From contig JAFXQK010000018.1 in NCBI GenBank assembly GCA_017527205.1, forward strand, positions 60,031-124,030: a DNA stretch of 64,000 nucleotides, written 5' to 3'. Positions 1 to 9,368 of this stretch are shown here, piece by piece. The DNA is from Lachnospiraceae bacterium (GTDB lineage: Bacteria > Bacillota > Clostridia > Lachnospirales > Lachnospiraceae). The first letter of the stretch is position 1, and the number at the start of each line of letters is the position of its first letter. The position numbers and the translations under genes were made by a program. Below the pieces are notes generated by a model, which searched no databases, was not told the origin of the DNA, and was given only the letters and a program-made list of their open reading frames with translations.

Positions 1-57
1 TGCTTCCTTGCGAAGCAGGAGTCGATGGTGCCGCTGAGGCAAAAGTGGAAAGGATAG
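1..57 (+). CDS. C-terminal end of an upstream gene (partial)
   Basis: Frame 1 is open from the window edge and ends at TAG 55-57, giving an 18-residue C-terminus that is basic and ends in QKWKG. Only the tail is inside the window, so the product cannot be named. It ends about 5 bases before the ATG of the next gene and is probably translationally coupled to it. CobW-like GTPases of the following type often sit beside a permease gene, but nothing here proves that. Confidence 0.5.
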   Translation, partial: CFLAKQESMVPLRQKWKG

Positions 58-62
58 AAAAC

Positions 63-995
63 ATGAAGCCCGTATATGCAATTAATGGATTTTTGGAGAG
101 TGGAAAGACGGAGTTTATTTCCTTTACGCTCGCACAGCCCTATTTTCAGATTCGCGGGAAGACTCTGCTCCTTCTGTGTGAGGAGGGAGAAAAGGAGTAT
201 GATCCCGCGCTGCTTCGCCGTAGTAATACGGTCGTAGAGCTGATCGAGAATGAGGAGGATTTCAATCCGAACAAGCTCGTGGAGCTGGAAAAGAAGCATA
301 AGCCGGAGCGTATTATTATTGAGTACAACGGCATGTGGAATTATAAAAACATGAAGCTCCCTTGGCACTGGAAGATCGAGCAGCAGATCACGGTGATCGA
401 CGGAAGCACCTTCCCGACCTATTACACCAACATGAAATCGCTGGTGGCGGAAATGATTCGAAAGTCCGAGATGATTATCTTCAATCGCTGTGATACCGTG
501 CGTGATCAGCTGAATAGCTACAAGCGTAACATTAAGGCAGTCAATGCCGCGGCTGACGTCATTTTTGAGGATGCGAACGGGGAAATTGATGAGATTTTTG
601 AAGAGGATCTGCCTTTTGACTTAAATGCTGATCCGATTGTATTGGACAATCATGGCTATGGTATTTTCTATTTGGATGCCATGGATCACTTGGAGCGTTA
701 CGTCGGAAAGAAGCTTCAGTTTGTCGCCATGGTGGCAAAGCCAAAGGGAGTGCCGGCAGGGTATTTCGTACCTGGAAGAATGGCCATGACCTGCTGCGCT
801 GAGGATATGGCGTTTTTGGGATATGTCTGTGAATTCCCCGGCGCCGGAAGCTTAAAGGAGCGGGAGTGGGTGAAGGTCACGGCAACCGTTTCTAAGGAAT
901 TTTGGAAGGATTACAATGGAGAAGGCCCCATGCTACATGCCGTAAGCGTTGAAAAGACGAAGGCACCGAAGGATGAGGTCATCAGCTTTAGCTAG
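63..995 (+). CDS. CobW/G3E-type GTPase with C-terminal extension
   Basis: A 310-residue P-loop GTPase of the CobW/UreG/HypB class, which act as metal chaperones or metal-centre insertases in the cytoplasm. The Walker A GFLESGKT lies at residues 9-16. An acidic switch region (CEEGEKEYD) follows, and NRCD stands at the guanine-specificity NKxD position. No CXCC metal motif is visible. The C-terminal ~90 residues resemble the small beta domain of TIGR03943/DUF1980 proteins, a family found beside DUF318 permeases. ATG 63 is chosen over GTG 45 because AAAGGA precedes it at good spacing. The exact metal is unknown. Confidence 0.7.
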   Translation: MKPVYAINGFLESGKTEFISFTLAQPYFQIRGKTLLLLCEEGEKEYDPALLRRSNTVVELIENEEDFNPNKLVELEKKHKPERIIIEYNGMWNYKNMKLPWHWKIEQQITVIDGSTFPTYYTNMKSLVAEMIRKSEMIIFNRCDTVRDQLNSYKRNIKAVNAAADVIFEDANGEIDEIFEEDLPFDLNADPIVLDNHGYGIFYLDAMDHLERYVGKKLQFVAMVAKPKGVPAGYFVPGRMAMTCCAEDMAFLGYVCEFPGAGSLKEREWVKVTATVSKEFWKDYNGEGPMLHAVSVEKTKAPKDEVISFS

Positions 996-1022
996 TTAAT
1001 AGGGAGTTCCCCTTATGGATTT

Positions 1023-1056
1023 ACGCCGCTCTTTTGTCACAAAAGCGGCGTATTTT
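1023..1056 (+). terminator. Rho-independent terminator after the GTPase gene
   Basis: An inverted repeat pairs ACGCCGC with GCGGCGT, continued inward by CTTTTG/CAAAA around a short loop, and is followed by TATTTT. It lies 28 bases after the GTPase stop codon. Confidence 0.75.
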
Positions 1057-1064
1057 GCTATAAT
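1034..1064 (+). promoter_or_regulatory. Candidate promoter of the ZIP transporter
   Basis: A perfect TATAAT at 1059-1064 lies 28 bases before the ZIP start. The best -35 is TTGTCA at 1034-1039 with a slightly long 19-base spacer, and it lies inside the preceding terminator hairpin. Confidence 0.45.
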
Positions 1065-1091
1065 AACATAGAGCAACATAAGGAGAAATCC

Positions 1092-1874
1092 ATGCCTATG
1101 GGTGTTTGGATAGGACTTTGCCTTCCTTTTTTAGGAACGAGTCTTGGGGCAGCCTGTGTCTTTTTCCTGCGGCGGAATGCCTCGGGAAAACTCCAGAGAT
1201 TCTTTATTGGATTTGCGGGAGGCGTGATGGTGGCAGCATCCGTCTGGTCGCTTCTGATTCCTGCCATGGAAATGCGGGAAGAGATGGGGCGATTTCGGTT
1301 TTTGCCGGCGATGATCGGTTTCGCGTTGGGCATTGTTTTTTTGCTCGTCATGGACAGCGTGGTACCACATCTGCACATGGGGCAGGAGCAGCCTGAGGGA
1401 CGAAAGAGTAAGCTTGGAAGGACGGCGATGCTCATGCTTGCCGTGACCATACATAATTTTCCCGAGGGTGCGGCGATCGGTGCCATTTTGGCTGGTGCGC
1501 TAAATGAAGGGAGCGGCGTGACCATGGCGGCAGCCATTCTTCTTGCCATTGGAATCGCCATTCAAAATTTCCCTGAGGGGGCGATCATTTCCCTGCCTTA
1601 TCGGGCGGAGGGGAGAAGCCGTCTGGCCTCCTTTGGACTGGGTGTCCTTTCAGGGGTGGTGGAGCCCATTGGCGCTGGAATCACGATCTTGCTTGCCAGC
1701 GTGATGACGCCGCTATTGCCATTTCTTTTGGCATTTGCCGCTGGTGCCATGATTTACGTGGTCGTGGAGGAGCTGATCCCAGAGGCAAATGAGGGGAAGG
1801 ATAATAACCTTGGAACCATTGCATTTGCGGTTGGATTTGCACTGATGATGACATTAGACGTTATGCTGGGATAG
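1092..1874 (+). CDS. ZIP family divalent metal transporter
   Basis: A 260-residue polytopic membrane protein of the ZIP (ZupT/GufA) family, which imports zinc or other divalent metals into the cytoplasm. The two family signatures are intact: HNFPEG at residues 121-126 and QNFPEG at 158-163, supplying His/Asn/Glu metal ligands in transmembrane helices IV and V. About eight hydrophobic segments are visible. A small His-containing loop (HLHMG, near residue 93) fits a cytoplasmic metal-sensing loop. AAGGAG precedes ATG 1092. The length is normal for GufA-like members. The gene is transcribed alone from its own promoter after a terminator. Confidence 0.9.
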   Translation: MPMGVWIGLCLPFLGTSLGAACVFFLRRNASGKLQRFFIGFAGGVMVAASVWSLLIPAMEMREEMGRFRFLPAMIGFALGIVFLLVMDSVVPHLHMGQEQPEGRKSKLGRTAMLMLAVTIHNFPEGAAIGAILAGALNEGSGVTMAAAILLAIGIAIQNFPEGAIISLPYRAEGRSRLASFGLGVLSGVVEPIGAGITILLASVMTPLLPFLLAFAAGAMIYVVVEELIPEANEGKDNNLGTIAFAVGFALMMTLDVMLG

Positions 1875-1962
1875 GGTGTTTGTTTGGAAGATATTGTCCT
1901 GCTTTCTGATGCAGGAACGGGAACGATTTCATAAATGGTAGATGAATTGGGAAGGAAAAACG

Positions 1963-2733
1963 GTGGCAGAGAAAAGCGAAAAAGAACTACAACAATTAGG
2001 TAAGAGATTGCAGGATTTGGCCGACAGGGCCTATAAACAAAATATCTTTACCTTTACGGACTTTTTGGGATTGGCTGAGCAGGATGTCTTTTGGAAATTG
2101 GAGCCAGAGCTTCGAAGCGTGGGCACTAAGCTTTGGGGCGGACGAGAGGGGGCAGATCGCGTAATGCTTCGCTTTGGAAACCCGGAGGAGCTTGGATATG
2201 AGGCGGAATTTCCGATCGTTTGTATCCATATAAGGCCCTTGAATCAAAAGTTTGCGGATGATCTGTCTCACAGGGACTTTTTAGGCGCGTTAATGAATCT
2301 TGGAATTGAACGTGAGACCTTGGGAGACATTATTGTTGGCGAAAAGCAGGCTTATCTGTTTTGTCTGGAGTCCATGGCAGAGTTTATCGTGGAAAACGTA
2401 AGTCAGGTAAAACACACCAGCGTTACCTGCGAAATTGTCAAAGAGCTTAAAGAGTTCGTTCAGGAGGAGCCGAAAAAGGAGCTGTTACAGGTCGCCTCTC
2501 CGAGGGCGGACGCCGTGATTGCTAAGGTGTGGAAGCTTTCCAGGGAGGAGAGCCTTTCGCTCTTTCGCTCAGGAAAGGTTTTTATTGCGGGCCGAAGCTG
2601 TGAGAATAATTCCAGGACCTTAAAGAACGGAGAGGCCGTTAATGCCCGAGGCTATGGAAAATTTGTGTTTCTGGGGGAAAAGGGAGAAACCCGGAAGGGG
2701 AAAATCAACGTGGAGGTAGCGGTCTATCGTTGA
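1963..2733 (+). CDS. YlmH-like S4 RNA-binding protein
   Basis: A 256-residue protein with a C-terminal S4 RNA-binding domain (about residues 180-250, containing LSREESLSLFRSGKVFIAG and the RGYGKF turn). The first 170 residues are an N-terminal domain of the kind seen in YlmH proteins, which act on peptidyl-tRNA-blocked ribosomes. The sequence is divergent, and the long acidic/aromatic N-terminus could alternatively place it in a related family. GTG 1963 is preferred to ATG 1942 because GGAAGG lies just before it, whereas nothing comparable precedes the ATG. It is followed after 12 bases by the PF06541 gene, suggesting an operon. Confidence 0.6.
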   Translation: MAEKSEKELQQLGKRLQDLADRAYKQNIFTFTDFLGLAEQDVFWKLEPELRSVGTKLWGGREGADRVMLRFGNPEELGYEAEFPIVCIHIRPLNQKFADDLSHRDFLGALMNLGIERETLGDIIVGEKQAYLFCLESMAEFIVENVSQVKHTSVTCEIVKELKEFVQEEPKKELLQVASPRADAVIAKVWKLSREESLSLFRSGKVFIAGRSCENNSRTLKNGEAVNARGYGKFVFLGEKGETRKGKINVEVAVYR

Positions 2734-2745
2734 CCGTAAGGGAGC

Positions 2746-3687
2746 ATGTATCATTATTCAGTGACGCAATGGGTCTTTTTCTTTTATTTTTATTGCTTTT
2801 TTGGATGGTGCTTTGAGTCTACGTATGTCTCCGTGAAGACGAGAAAGCTGACCAATCGCGGGTTTATGCATGGACCGTTTTTGCCGCTATATGGGAGCGG
2901 CGCCATCATGCTTCTTTTGGTTTCCATGCCCTTTCAGGACAATATGTTTTTGACTTATGTTGCGGGCTGCATCGGGGCAACGATCCTGGAATACGTGACG
3001 GGTGTTACCATGGAGGCTTTGTTTAAGGTTCGCTATTGGGATTATTCCAAGCAGAAATTTAATTTTCAGGGACATATTTGCCTAAAGTCCACGCTGGCTT
3101 GGGGTGGCCTGACCATCTTGATGACTGGCTGGGTTCACAGATACGTGGAGTCCGTTGTCTTTCTTATCCCTGCACAGGTTTTGAGCGCCGTTACCTTTGT
3201 CCTTACGGCCGTCATTTTTGCGGATTTTGCCCTGAGCTTTAAGGCAGCCATGGATCTGCGCGATTTGCTGATCAAGCTGGAGGATGCGAAGGCAGAGCTT
3301 GGACGCATGCAAAAACGCATGGACGTCTATGTCGCCTTGACGACGGAGGAATGGGAACAAAAAATCAAAGATACCAGAGAAGAGCTAAAGCAGAGAAAGG
3401 AAAACGTGACAAATGCCCTGACCCAGAAGAAAGAAGATTTCAGCGTCGCCTTGACAGAGCTCTTCGAAGAAGCAGGAAATGCTGCGCAGGAATTAGAACC
3501 TGCTAGGCTTCTGGAAAAATTGCAGGAGCGTTTTAACGGTAAGAGGGCAGAGCTGCTTAGGCGCAAAGCCGAGAGCCTCCAAAGCATGGAGAAACAACTG
3601 CAGAGAATTCTGCGTGCCAACCCCACCTTCCGATCCAAAGAGTATTCTGATACCGTGGAAGAACTGCGACAACAACTAAACAAGTAA
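2746..3687 (+). CDS. PF06541-type membrane protein ('putative ABC transporter permease')
   Basis: A 313-residue protein. The first ~170 residues hold four to five hydrophobic helices with the family hallmarks of PF06541: the GWCFES motif near residue 20, the NRGFMHGPFLPLYG stretch and EYVTGVTMEALF. Residues ~175-313 are charged and strongly predicted as coiled coil (repeated E/K/R/Q heptads). This second half looks like a cytoplasmic stalk and is not part of the core family. Function is not established; the ABC-permease label is only a database name. The gene is followed by a palindromic repeat that may end transcription. Confidence 0.7.
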   Translation: MYHYSVTQWVFFFYFYCFFGWCFESTYVSVKTRKLTNRGFMHGPFLPLYGSGAIMLLLVSMPFQDNMFLTYVAGCIGATILEYVTGVTMEALFKVRYWDYSKQKFNFQGHICLKSTLAWGGLTILMTGWVHRYVESVVFLIPAQVLSAVTFVLTAVIFADFALSFKAAMDLRDLLIKLEDAKAELGRMQKRMDVYVALTTEEWEQKIKDTREELKQRKENVTNALTQKKEDFSVALTELFEEAGNAAQELEPARLLEKLQERFNGKRAELLRRKAESLQSMEKQLQRILRANPTFRSKEYSDTVEELRQQLNK

Positions 3688-3785
3688 ATTCTTTCAGAAA
3701 CTTATCGATAAAATTGTATATGACTTGACCTAAAACAAAATAAAAAACGAGTTAAACTAAGCCAATTCGTATTAGCAATAAAAAA

Positions 3786-3860
3786 CAGGGGGATGGTTCG
3801 GATGGTCTTTCTAGGTCAAAAGCCTACTAGAAAGACCATCCGAACCAAGCCCCCCGTCCC
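3786..3860. repeat. Palindromic repeat, copy A (family shared with 40.8 kb)
   Basis: Two 20-base arms, 3795-3814 and 3827-3846, are perfect reverse complements around a 12-base loop. G-rich and C-rich flanks (GGGGG at 3788-3792 and a C run after 3848) extend the pairing. The core GGTCTTTCTAGGTCAAAAG is identical in a second copy at 40.84 kb, while the outer arm sequence differs but remains paired. It lies between convergent genes and may also terminate transcription. Confidence 0.85.
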
Positions 3861-3879
3861 TTTAGCCTAATTTACTAAT

Positions 3880-4320
3880 CTAAAATTTTTTTGCATTCTC
3901 GCGGTATTTCTCTTCACAGTACTTGCAGCGGTAAATCTCCTTGACGGGATCAGCCAGCACAAAAATGTGCGGAAGCTCCTGCTCAATCGAGGTGATGCAG
4001 CGGGGGTTGTGACATTTGATGACATTCTTAATCTGCTGAGGCAGCACCAGTTCCTTTTTCTCTACGATTTCGCCGGCCTTGATGACGTTGACCGTGATGT
4101 TATGATCGATAAAGGCAAGTACGTCGAGATCCAACATATTGATGTCGCATTCTACCTTCAGAATATCCTTTTTTCCGAGCTTATCGCTGCGGGCGTTCTT
4201 AATGATGGCCACCGTACAATCCAGCTTGTCGAGCTGCAGGTGCTCATAAATGGAAAGGCTCTTTCCGGCCTTAATATGGTCTAATACAAATCCTTCTTCA
4301 ATTTTTCCTACGTTTAACAT
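3880..4320 (-). CDS. pyrI: Aspartate carbamoyltransferase regulatory subunit
   Basis: A 146-residue PyrI, the nucleotide-binding regulatory chain that assembles with PyrB in the first committed step of pyrimidine synthesis. The N-terminal allosteric domain (MLNVGKIEEGFVLDHI) is followed by the C-terminal zinc domain. Four cysteines are present, in CHNPRC and CKYC, at the expected spacing. Its start lies 73 bases downstream of the pyrB stop on the same strand, so the two form a pyrBI operon. An AGGAGG-like site lies upstream of the ATG. The length is close to the usual 145-150 residues. Confidence 0.95.
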   Translation of the reverse strand: MLNVGKIEEGFVLDHIKAGKSLSIYEHLQLDKLDCTVAIIKNARSDKLGKKDILKVECDINMLDLDVLAFIDHNITVNVIKAGEIVEKKELVLPQQIKNVIKCHNPRCITSIEQELPHIFVLADPVKEIYRCKYCEEKYRENAKKF

Positions 4321-4393
4321 AAGGGAGACCTCCTAAATCATACCGTTTTTCTTTGGACTTCCATCTTTTAATTGGTCACATATTTGCAAAGCG

Positions 4394-5305
4394 TCACACA
4401 AGCTCAAGCAGCGTGAGGATCAGTGCCATGCGGACATAGACGCCATACTGTGCCTGACGGAAGTAAGCAGCCCTTGGATCGTCATCTACCTCAACGGAAA
4501 TTTCGTTGACCCTGGGAAGGGGATGGAGCACCAGCATGTCCTGCTTGGCCAGTTCCATTTTGGTGGTATCCAGCACATAGAAATCCTTTAACCTGACATA
4601 GTCCTCTTCGTTAAAGAAACGCTCCTTTTGAACTCTGGTCATGTAGAGGAGATCCAGCTGCGGCATGACATCCTCCAGACGAATCACTTCCTCGAAGGGA
4701 ATGTTTTTCTCCCTCAGCATCTCGATGATATAATCAGGTACGCGAAGCTCTTCGGGGGAGATGAAGATGAAGCGCGTTCCTGGATAGCGAACCAGCGCAT
4801 TGATCAGGGAGTGTACGGTACGACCAAACTTTAGGTCGCCACAAAGGCCGATGGTAAAGTTGTCAAGATGTCCCTTCATGCTGCGGATGGTTAAAAGATC
4901 CGTCAGGGTCTGGGTAGGGTGGTAGTGACCGCCGTCGCCTGCGTTGATCACGGGAATGCGGGATTTTTCGCTGGCAACCATGGGCGCGCCCTCCTTGGGA
5001 TGACGCATGGCGCAGATGTCCGCGTAGCAGGAGATGACCCGTATGGTGTCAGAAACGCTCTCGCCCTTGGCAGCGGAGGAGGAATTCGCATCGGCAAAGC
5101 CGATCACCCTTCCGCCGAGTCTTGTCATGGCAGACTCGAAGCTTAAGCGCGTTCTTGTACTGGGCTCATAAAAGCAGGTTGCCAGAATTTTCCCGTCGCA
5201 GGCATGGGCATAATTCTGGGGATGGTTCTCAATGTCATTGGCAAGGGTAAAGAGCTTTTCAAGCTCCTCCACGGAAAAATCCAGTGGGTTCATTAAATGT
5301 CTCAT
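4394..5305 (-). CDS. pyrB: Aspartate carbamoyltransferase catalytic subunit
   Basis: A 303-residue catalytic chain that joins carbamoyl phosphate and aspartate. Key motifs are intact: [12 protein letters not shown] binds carbamoyl phosphate, an [11 protein letters not shown] segment follows, and HPLPRVNEI lies near the C-terminus. The start [10 protein letters not shown] fits the family N-terminus and has AGAGG just upstream; an in-frame ATG four codons earlier is less likely. No PyrR-binding attenuator is recognised in the ~100 bases upstream. Confidence 0.93.
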   Translation of the reverse strand: MRHLMNPLDFSVEELEKLFTLANDIENHPQNYAHACDGKILATCFYEPSTRTRLSFESAMTRLGGRVIGFADANSSSAAKGESVSDTIRVISCYADICAMRHPKEGAPMVASEKSRIPVINAGDGGHYHPTQTLTDLLTIRSMKGHLDNFTIGLCGDLKFGRTVHSLINALVRYPGTRFIFISPEELRVPDYIIEMLREKNIPFEEVIRLEDVMPQLDLLYMTRVQKERFFNEEDYVRLKDFYVLDTTKMELAKQDMLVLHPLPRVNEISVEVDDDPRAAYFRQAQYGVYVRMALILTLLELV

Positions 5306-5376
5306 AGTGCCTCTCATTCTGCCGCGATCTGCGGCTCTTTTTTCTATTGGAAGGATGATAACTTGAAAGCCTTGAA

Positions 5377-5406
5377 AAAGGTCGAAGATAAAAATCTTCG
5401 ACCTTT
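5377..5406 (-). terminator. Terminator of the nitroreductase gene
   Basis: Perfect 13-base arms 5377-5389 and 5394-5406 surround a 4-base loop. Read on the minus strand the hairpin ends in a T run, and it begins six bases after the nitroreductase stop codon. Confidence 0.85.
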
Positions 5407-5411
5407 GGTGA

Positions 5412-5951
5412 TCAGCTTTTATAGGTTAATAAATCAGCAACGGTTTTGCGCTTGGGAGCATCGGGATTCTCTGCGGGATAACCAATGCAGATCAACGCAA
5501 CCAATTCCTGAGTTTCAGGAATCTCTAACAAAGCGGTTGCCTCCGCTACGTCAAAGAGTCCGAGAATGACGGTGCCAAGCCCCTTTTCATAAGCAGCCAG
5601 ACAAAATGCTTCGCTGGCAATGCCGGCATCAAACATCTGCCAACCGTCACCCTTCACGGTAGAGAAGGAGCCATCTCTCTCATAGCCACAGCGGCCTTTG
5701 ACAACGCTGACGGCAACGACCATGGGAGCACTTTCCATGCGGGAACTGTTCCCAGGGAAAATGGAGGTGAGCTTGGAGAGCTTATCCTTCATTTCGCCTT
5801 CTACGGCAGTATAACGAGTGATTTGGGTGTTCTTCCAGCTAGGAGCGTAGGAGGCAGTGGAAATAATCTCCTCCAAAAGTTCGTGAGGTACTTTTTCATC
5901 CGTAAACTGACGGATGCTTCTGCGGCCAACAATACATTCTTTAGCAGTCAT
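5412..5951 (-). CDS. Nitroreductase family flavoprotein
   Basis: A 179-residue FMN-dependent oxidoreductase of the nitroreductase fold. The N-terminal [12 protein letters not shown] motif binds the FMN phosphate, and the C-terminal GLGTVILG and [14 protein letters not shown] segments are typical of the short clostridial subgroup. The start at 5951 is set by AAGGAGG eight bases upstream; the reading frame extends further 5' but without a better site. It forms a single-gene unit with its own terminator. The physiological substrate is unknown. Confidence 0.85.
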   Translation of the reverse strand: MTAKECIVGRRSIRQFTDEKVPHELLEEIISTASYAPSWKNTQITRYTAVEGEMKDKLSKLTSIFPGNSSRMESAPMVVAVSVVKGRCGYERDGSFSTVKGDGWQMFDAGIASEAFCLAAYEKGLGTVILGLFDVAEATALLEIPETQELVALICIGYPAENPDAPKRKTVADLLTYKS

Positions 5952-6169
5952 TGCTGATTCCCTCCTTCTTTGCATTACTCTTTTGACATCATATCATTTT
6001 TGGAGACTTCGTGCAATGTATTTTTCAGATTTCCAAAAGTTTTTTTGCAGACAAATTAGATGCCAGACGCTGCTCTAAAAGAAAATCACCGTTGAATAAC
6101 GAACGCATGTTTGCTATAATATGATTAGATTTGAATAACGATTGGCTGAAAAGTGATTAGGATAAAAGT

Positions 6170-6381
6170 ATGTTCCATAAGAAGAAAGAGAAAGATACTT
6201 ATGATAAAATAATCAGAAACCTATCATCAGATAGAGTATTTATACCGGAGAAATGGTGGCTAGGTTTCATGATATTCATACAGGTAAATTTATGGAAAGC
6301 ATGCTGATTCATGACAACAAAGGCATAGACTTGTCTCTTGAGATGTATGATATATCTATGGCTGAAATAAAAACGGAGTAG
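6170..6381 (+). pseudogene. Degenerate AT-rich gene fragment
   Basis: An ATG at 6170 opens a short frame that stops near 6305. The +1 frame downstream encodes a protein-like tail (HDIHTGKFMESMLIHDNKG) ending at TAG 6379-6381. The two halves look like one gene with a frameshift. A TATAAT-like sequence occurs near 6115. Composition is clearly more AT-rich than the flanking core genes. The family is not recognised; this is the weakest of the pseudogene calls. Confidence 0.3.
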
Positions 6382-6433
6382 TAGATGTTCGATTAACTAT
6401 ATAAGCATGCAATAAGAGAAGGGAGGTTTTACT

Positions 6434-7285
6434 ATGAGCTTTAATGCGAAAGATATTTATAGTATTGTTAACAATAGCTATAAATTAGATAATGCATATG
6501 AAGAGTGGAGAGAGTATCGCGAAAGAATCACGAACTTTATTATTTAGCATACAACCCCAGGAAAGACCATTGCTATTTTTGGAGTAGGTGAATCTAATGA
6601 TATTGATTTAAAGCAAATTTATGACCATCTAGGGTACATTACGCTTATTGACATTAGAGAAGAAGAGATGCAAAAAGCCCTTGTTAAGTATGGCTTAGTT
6701 GGAAAGCCTAATATAACTACCATATGTAGGGATTTTTTGGGAATAACGAAAGAGGAGTATTTAGATGTTATTAACATATGTATACAGGATATGAAACGGG
6801 CAAAACAATTTTTTTCTCCCTTAATTACGGCACCCAAAGTGGTTGAAAAAATTAAGGAAATATATGATAGAGTTAATTCTAAACCGGTAGAATTAGGAGA
6901 AGAATGTTTTGACTATACAGTAATGATAGGTGTGCATAGCCAGATTAATGCATTTATAGAACATGTGTGGAGCTTTTTTTTAGCAGCCTCTGGAAAGTTG
7001 GATGATAAGGTTGCTAAGTGTACAATGGATGAAAATAATATCTTGATGCCACGAATTAACGAAGCTTTACTTAATTTGACGAAAAGTACGGCTTTTATAG
7101 GATTTGAGCTTTGGGAAAATGGAAGGAATTGTACAGTTCAGGGAGCTGCACAAGCATGTATAGATTTGATGAAACGTATTGATGAAAAAGAAGTAATAAA
7201 TGATGTATGTTGGCAGGATGTTTGGTCGTTGAAACGAGGGGTATCATATAATATGGTTATCTATAAAGCGAATATTGTAAAGTAG
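6434..7285 (+). pseudogene. Methyltransferase-like gene interrupted by an in-frame TAG
   Basis: A GGGAGG site precedes ATG 6434, and the frame stays protein-like through TAG at 6545-6547 (codon 38) to the stop at 7285. Just after the TAG, AIFGVGESNDID followed by ITLIDIREEE resembles the glycine loop and acidic strand end of a Rossmann SAM-dependent methyltransferase. Without the TAG the product would be about 283 residues. An internal ATG at 6668 would give 205 residues but would omit the cofactor loop. Low GC content and the neighbouring IS remnants suggest horizontal origin. A tyrosine or glutamine codon changed by point mutation is the simplest explanation. Confidence 0.55.
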
Positions 7286-7394
7286 AATAGGACAATAGAT
7301 AAATTGAAAATTAAGGCAAACAGAATGGTATTATAGAGCATAATATGATTAAAATCATAGGTAAAACTTACGGAAAATGCAAAGGAGAATGTGT

Positions 7395-8444
7395 ATGAAA
7401 AAATATCGGAGATTAATAGAATTTCTTCTGGAGAATGCAGGAGTTTCAATTAAATACAGAGTTAAAAAGGAAATTCTTAATGTTTCCGTTGAGAGTGATG
7501 AAATGCAGAAATTACAGGCAGAGATTTTGAATTTACCTCGCGTTAAAAAGGCATTTGCGGCTCAAAAAGAAGATGGGTTTATCGGAAATGTGATTCATGG
7601 TGTTTATTTTGATGGATTTGATTCAACTGTCAATTTATTAAAAAGATACGGTGTGGAAATTACGAATCCTTATTTGCAGAGAGCTAAGGAATCTCTTCTT
7701 AACTGGAAAAATTATGAGAGGGATCATTTTTACAAGGCTGGTAACGCTATGGATGAACATGGACGAGGTGGTTTTAGAGCTATTCTTGCTGATATTTTGG
7801 TTGAACTTGGTGCCGAAGAATCCGCACCCCAGATACAAGAACAGATTAGTTATGCTTTAAATGCTTTTCGAGGAGCTATGAATTATACTTGTGTAGATGA
7901 CTTTTCAAAGAAGGCGACAATGAAAGGTGTGCCATGCAGATATTATATTAAGGGTTCGACATTCCCAGCATCAAATCATATTAGTATTTTAGAAAAAACA
8001 TTTAGCTGGCGAACTACTGAAAATCTTACGATAGTGGAGAACTCCTATTGGCATTGTAAGGAAATCATGAAGGATTACAATGATGGAATTATCTATGTGA
8101 ATTGTGGTCATTTTGTAGGTCCGTTCAATTATAATTGGAATAATGTGCATCATGATATAAGTATGCAGGATTTTGAGGCATGTCCTATAAATTTTGCATG
8201 GTTTATGCGAGAGTTATCAGCTGTTTCAAATAAAAAGGCTATATTCAATGATGATAATCCATATTTTGTAGAATCATTGGAAAAAATGATAGAATCTGAG
8301 AATATCGAAGAGACTGTTACTGATGAACAACTTCGTCTTTTTAAGAAGTATGCCGCAATAGAACCATCTTGGAGAAAAAAGGAGAGCATTGCTTGTGACT
8401 TGTATTTTCCTATTTTGTTGGCATTAAGCAGAATATTGAAATGA
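7395..8444 (+). CDS. Hypothetical protein (349 aa)
   Basis: No family is recognised with confidence. The protein is mixed alpha-helical with an N-terminal LIEFLLENAGVSIKYRVKKE and a central DEHGRGGFRAILADILVELG. The overall pattern of helical hairpins with Trp/Tyr/Asn-rich turns (FNYNWNN) is vaguely like alpha/alpha-toroid proteins. ATG 7395 is preferred to 7377 because AAAGGAG stands seven bases before it. There is no signal peptide or membrane segment. It follows the broken methyltransferase-like gene by ~110 bases and shares its AT-rich composition, so it may belong to the same imported segment. Confidence 0.6.
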   Translation: MKKYRRLIEFLLENAGVSIKYRVKKEILNVSVESDEMQKLQAEILNLPRVKKAFAAQKEDGFIGNVIHGVYFDGFDSTVNLLKRYGVEITNPYLQRAKESLLNWKNYERDHFYKAGNAMDEHGRGGFRAILADILVELGAEESAPQIQEQISYALNAFRGAMNYTCVDDFSKKATMKGVPCRYYIKGSTFPASNHISILEKTFSWRTTENLTIVENSYWHCKEIMKDYNDGIIYVNCGHFVGPFNYNWNNVHHDISMQDFEACPINFAWFMRELSAVSNKKAIFNDDNPYFVESLEKMIESENIEETVTDEQLRLFKKYAAIEPSWRKKESIACDLYFPILLALSRILK

Positions 8445-8607
8445 ATTTTTGCTTTAGGCTTGTAACATTTTGTATGTAATGTCTGCATAAAACAATATAA
8501 AAATGCGAAAGCCATTGAAATACTACATTTGTACTCGCTTTGGGGCATGCTAGAAGTCAAGGAATACAACGATTCCTCCAAAAAACCTTGCACTTGCGGA
8601 GGGCACA

Positions 8608-9305
8608 TGTACAAATTTGAAAGATATCGCCAATTAGGTCTAGCTGATTTTATCCAGCCCGTAGGTCTGAAATGATATTGGAAATCGCTGGGCGAAGAAA
8701 GCAGCGAGCATTCTCTGGGATGCCATCGAGGAAAAATATGCAGACTTGTTCCCAAGCAAAACGGGCATGCCAGCTAAACCTCTTTGCATGGCTCTTGGAT
8801 CTCTCATAATCTAGAAGCAGTACGGTTACTTGACAGAGAAATGCTGGAACAGATTACGGAGAATATGTATTACCAGTACTTCATTGGTATCCCTGGGTTT
8901 CAGAGTGAACCGCCCTATGTCCCTTCGTTGCAGGTTGAATTCCGTAAGTGCCTGAATGACGAGATCATGATCGAGATCAACGAGATGATCATAGATTACA
9001 ACTCGCCGGACGATCCCGGTCCCGGGATCGGAGGCGGAAGCGATTCCGACAAATCTTCCGTGGAATCGGAAAACAGCGAAACGATCATTCTTGACGCAAC
9101 CTACGCTCCGCAAAATGTCAGTTATCCGCAGGACGTCAACCTCCTGAACGAGGCCCGGAGAACCTTGAAGGAATGATTGACGAAATCTGTTACTATTACG
9201 GTTACTACAGGCCCAAAACCTATCGCGAGAACGCAAGAAGGGATTACCTGAACTTTGCAAATTGCAAGAAGTGCACCGCGAAAAAGATTCGCAGTAAGCG
9301 TCTAG
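8608..9305 (+). pseudogene. IS1182-like transposase remnant
   Basis: Translated pieces in several frames read as one transposase N-terminal half: MYKFERYRQLGLADFIQPVG, then WDAIEEKYADLFPSKTGMPA, then LDREMLEQITENMYYQYFIG, then DATYAPQNVSYPQDVNLLNE with the first catalytic-type Asp. They are separated by a TGA, a TAG and at least two frameshifts. After TGA 9174-9176 a last piece (YRPKTYRENARRDYLNFA) continues in another frame. The C-terminal catalytic half is absent because an IS66 fragment abuts at about 9.3 kb. No terminal inverted repeats were found. Confidence 0.7.
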
Positions 9306-9368
9306 TTTCGGGGTATCCCCCATTTTTTATTCCGAAACCGTAGCTAACAGTTTCGGGAGGCAAGCGTT

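Noticed and set aside
4020..5320. PyrR attenuator for pyrB-pyrI
   Set aside because: No terminator/antiterminator pair or PyrR-binding loop could be recognised upstream of pyrB.
6545..6547. TAG read as pyrrolysine or another amino acid
   Set aside because: There is no pyl gene or suppressor tRNA in the window, and the gene lies among decaying sequences, so a nonsense mutation is simpler.
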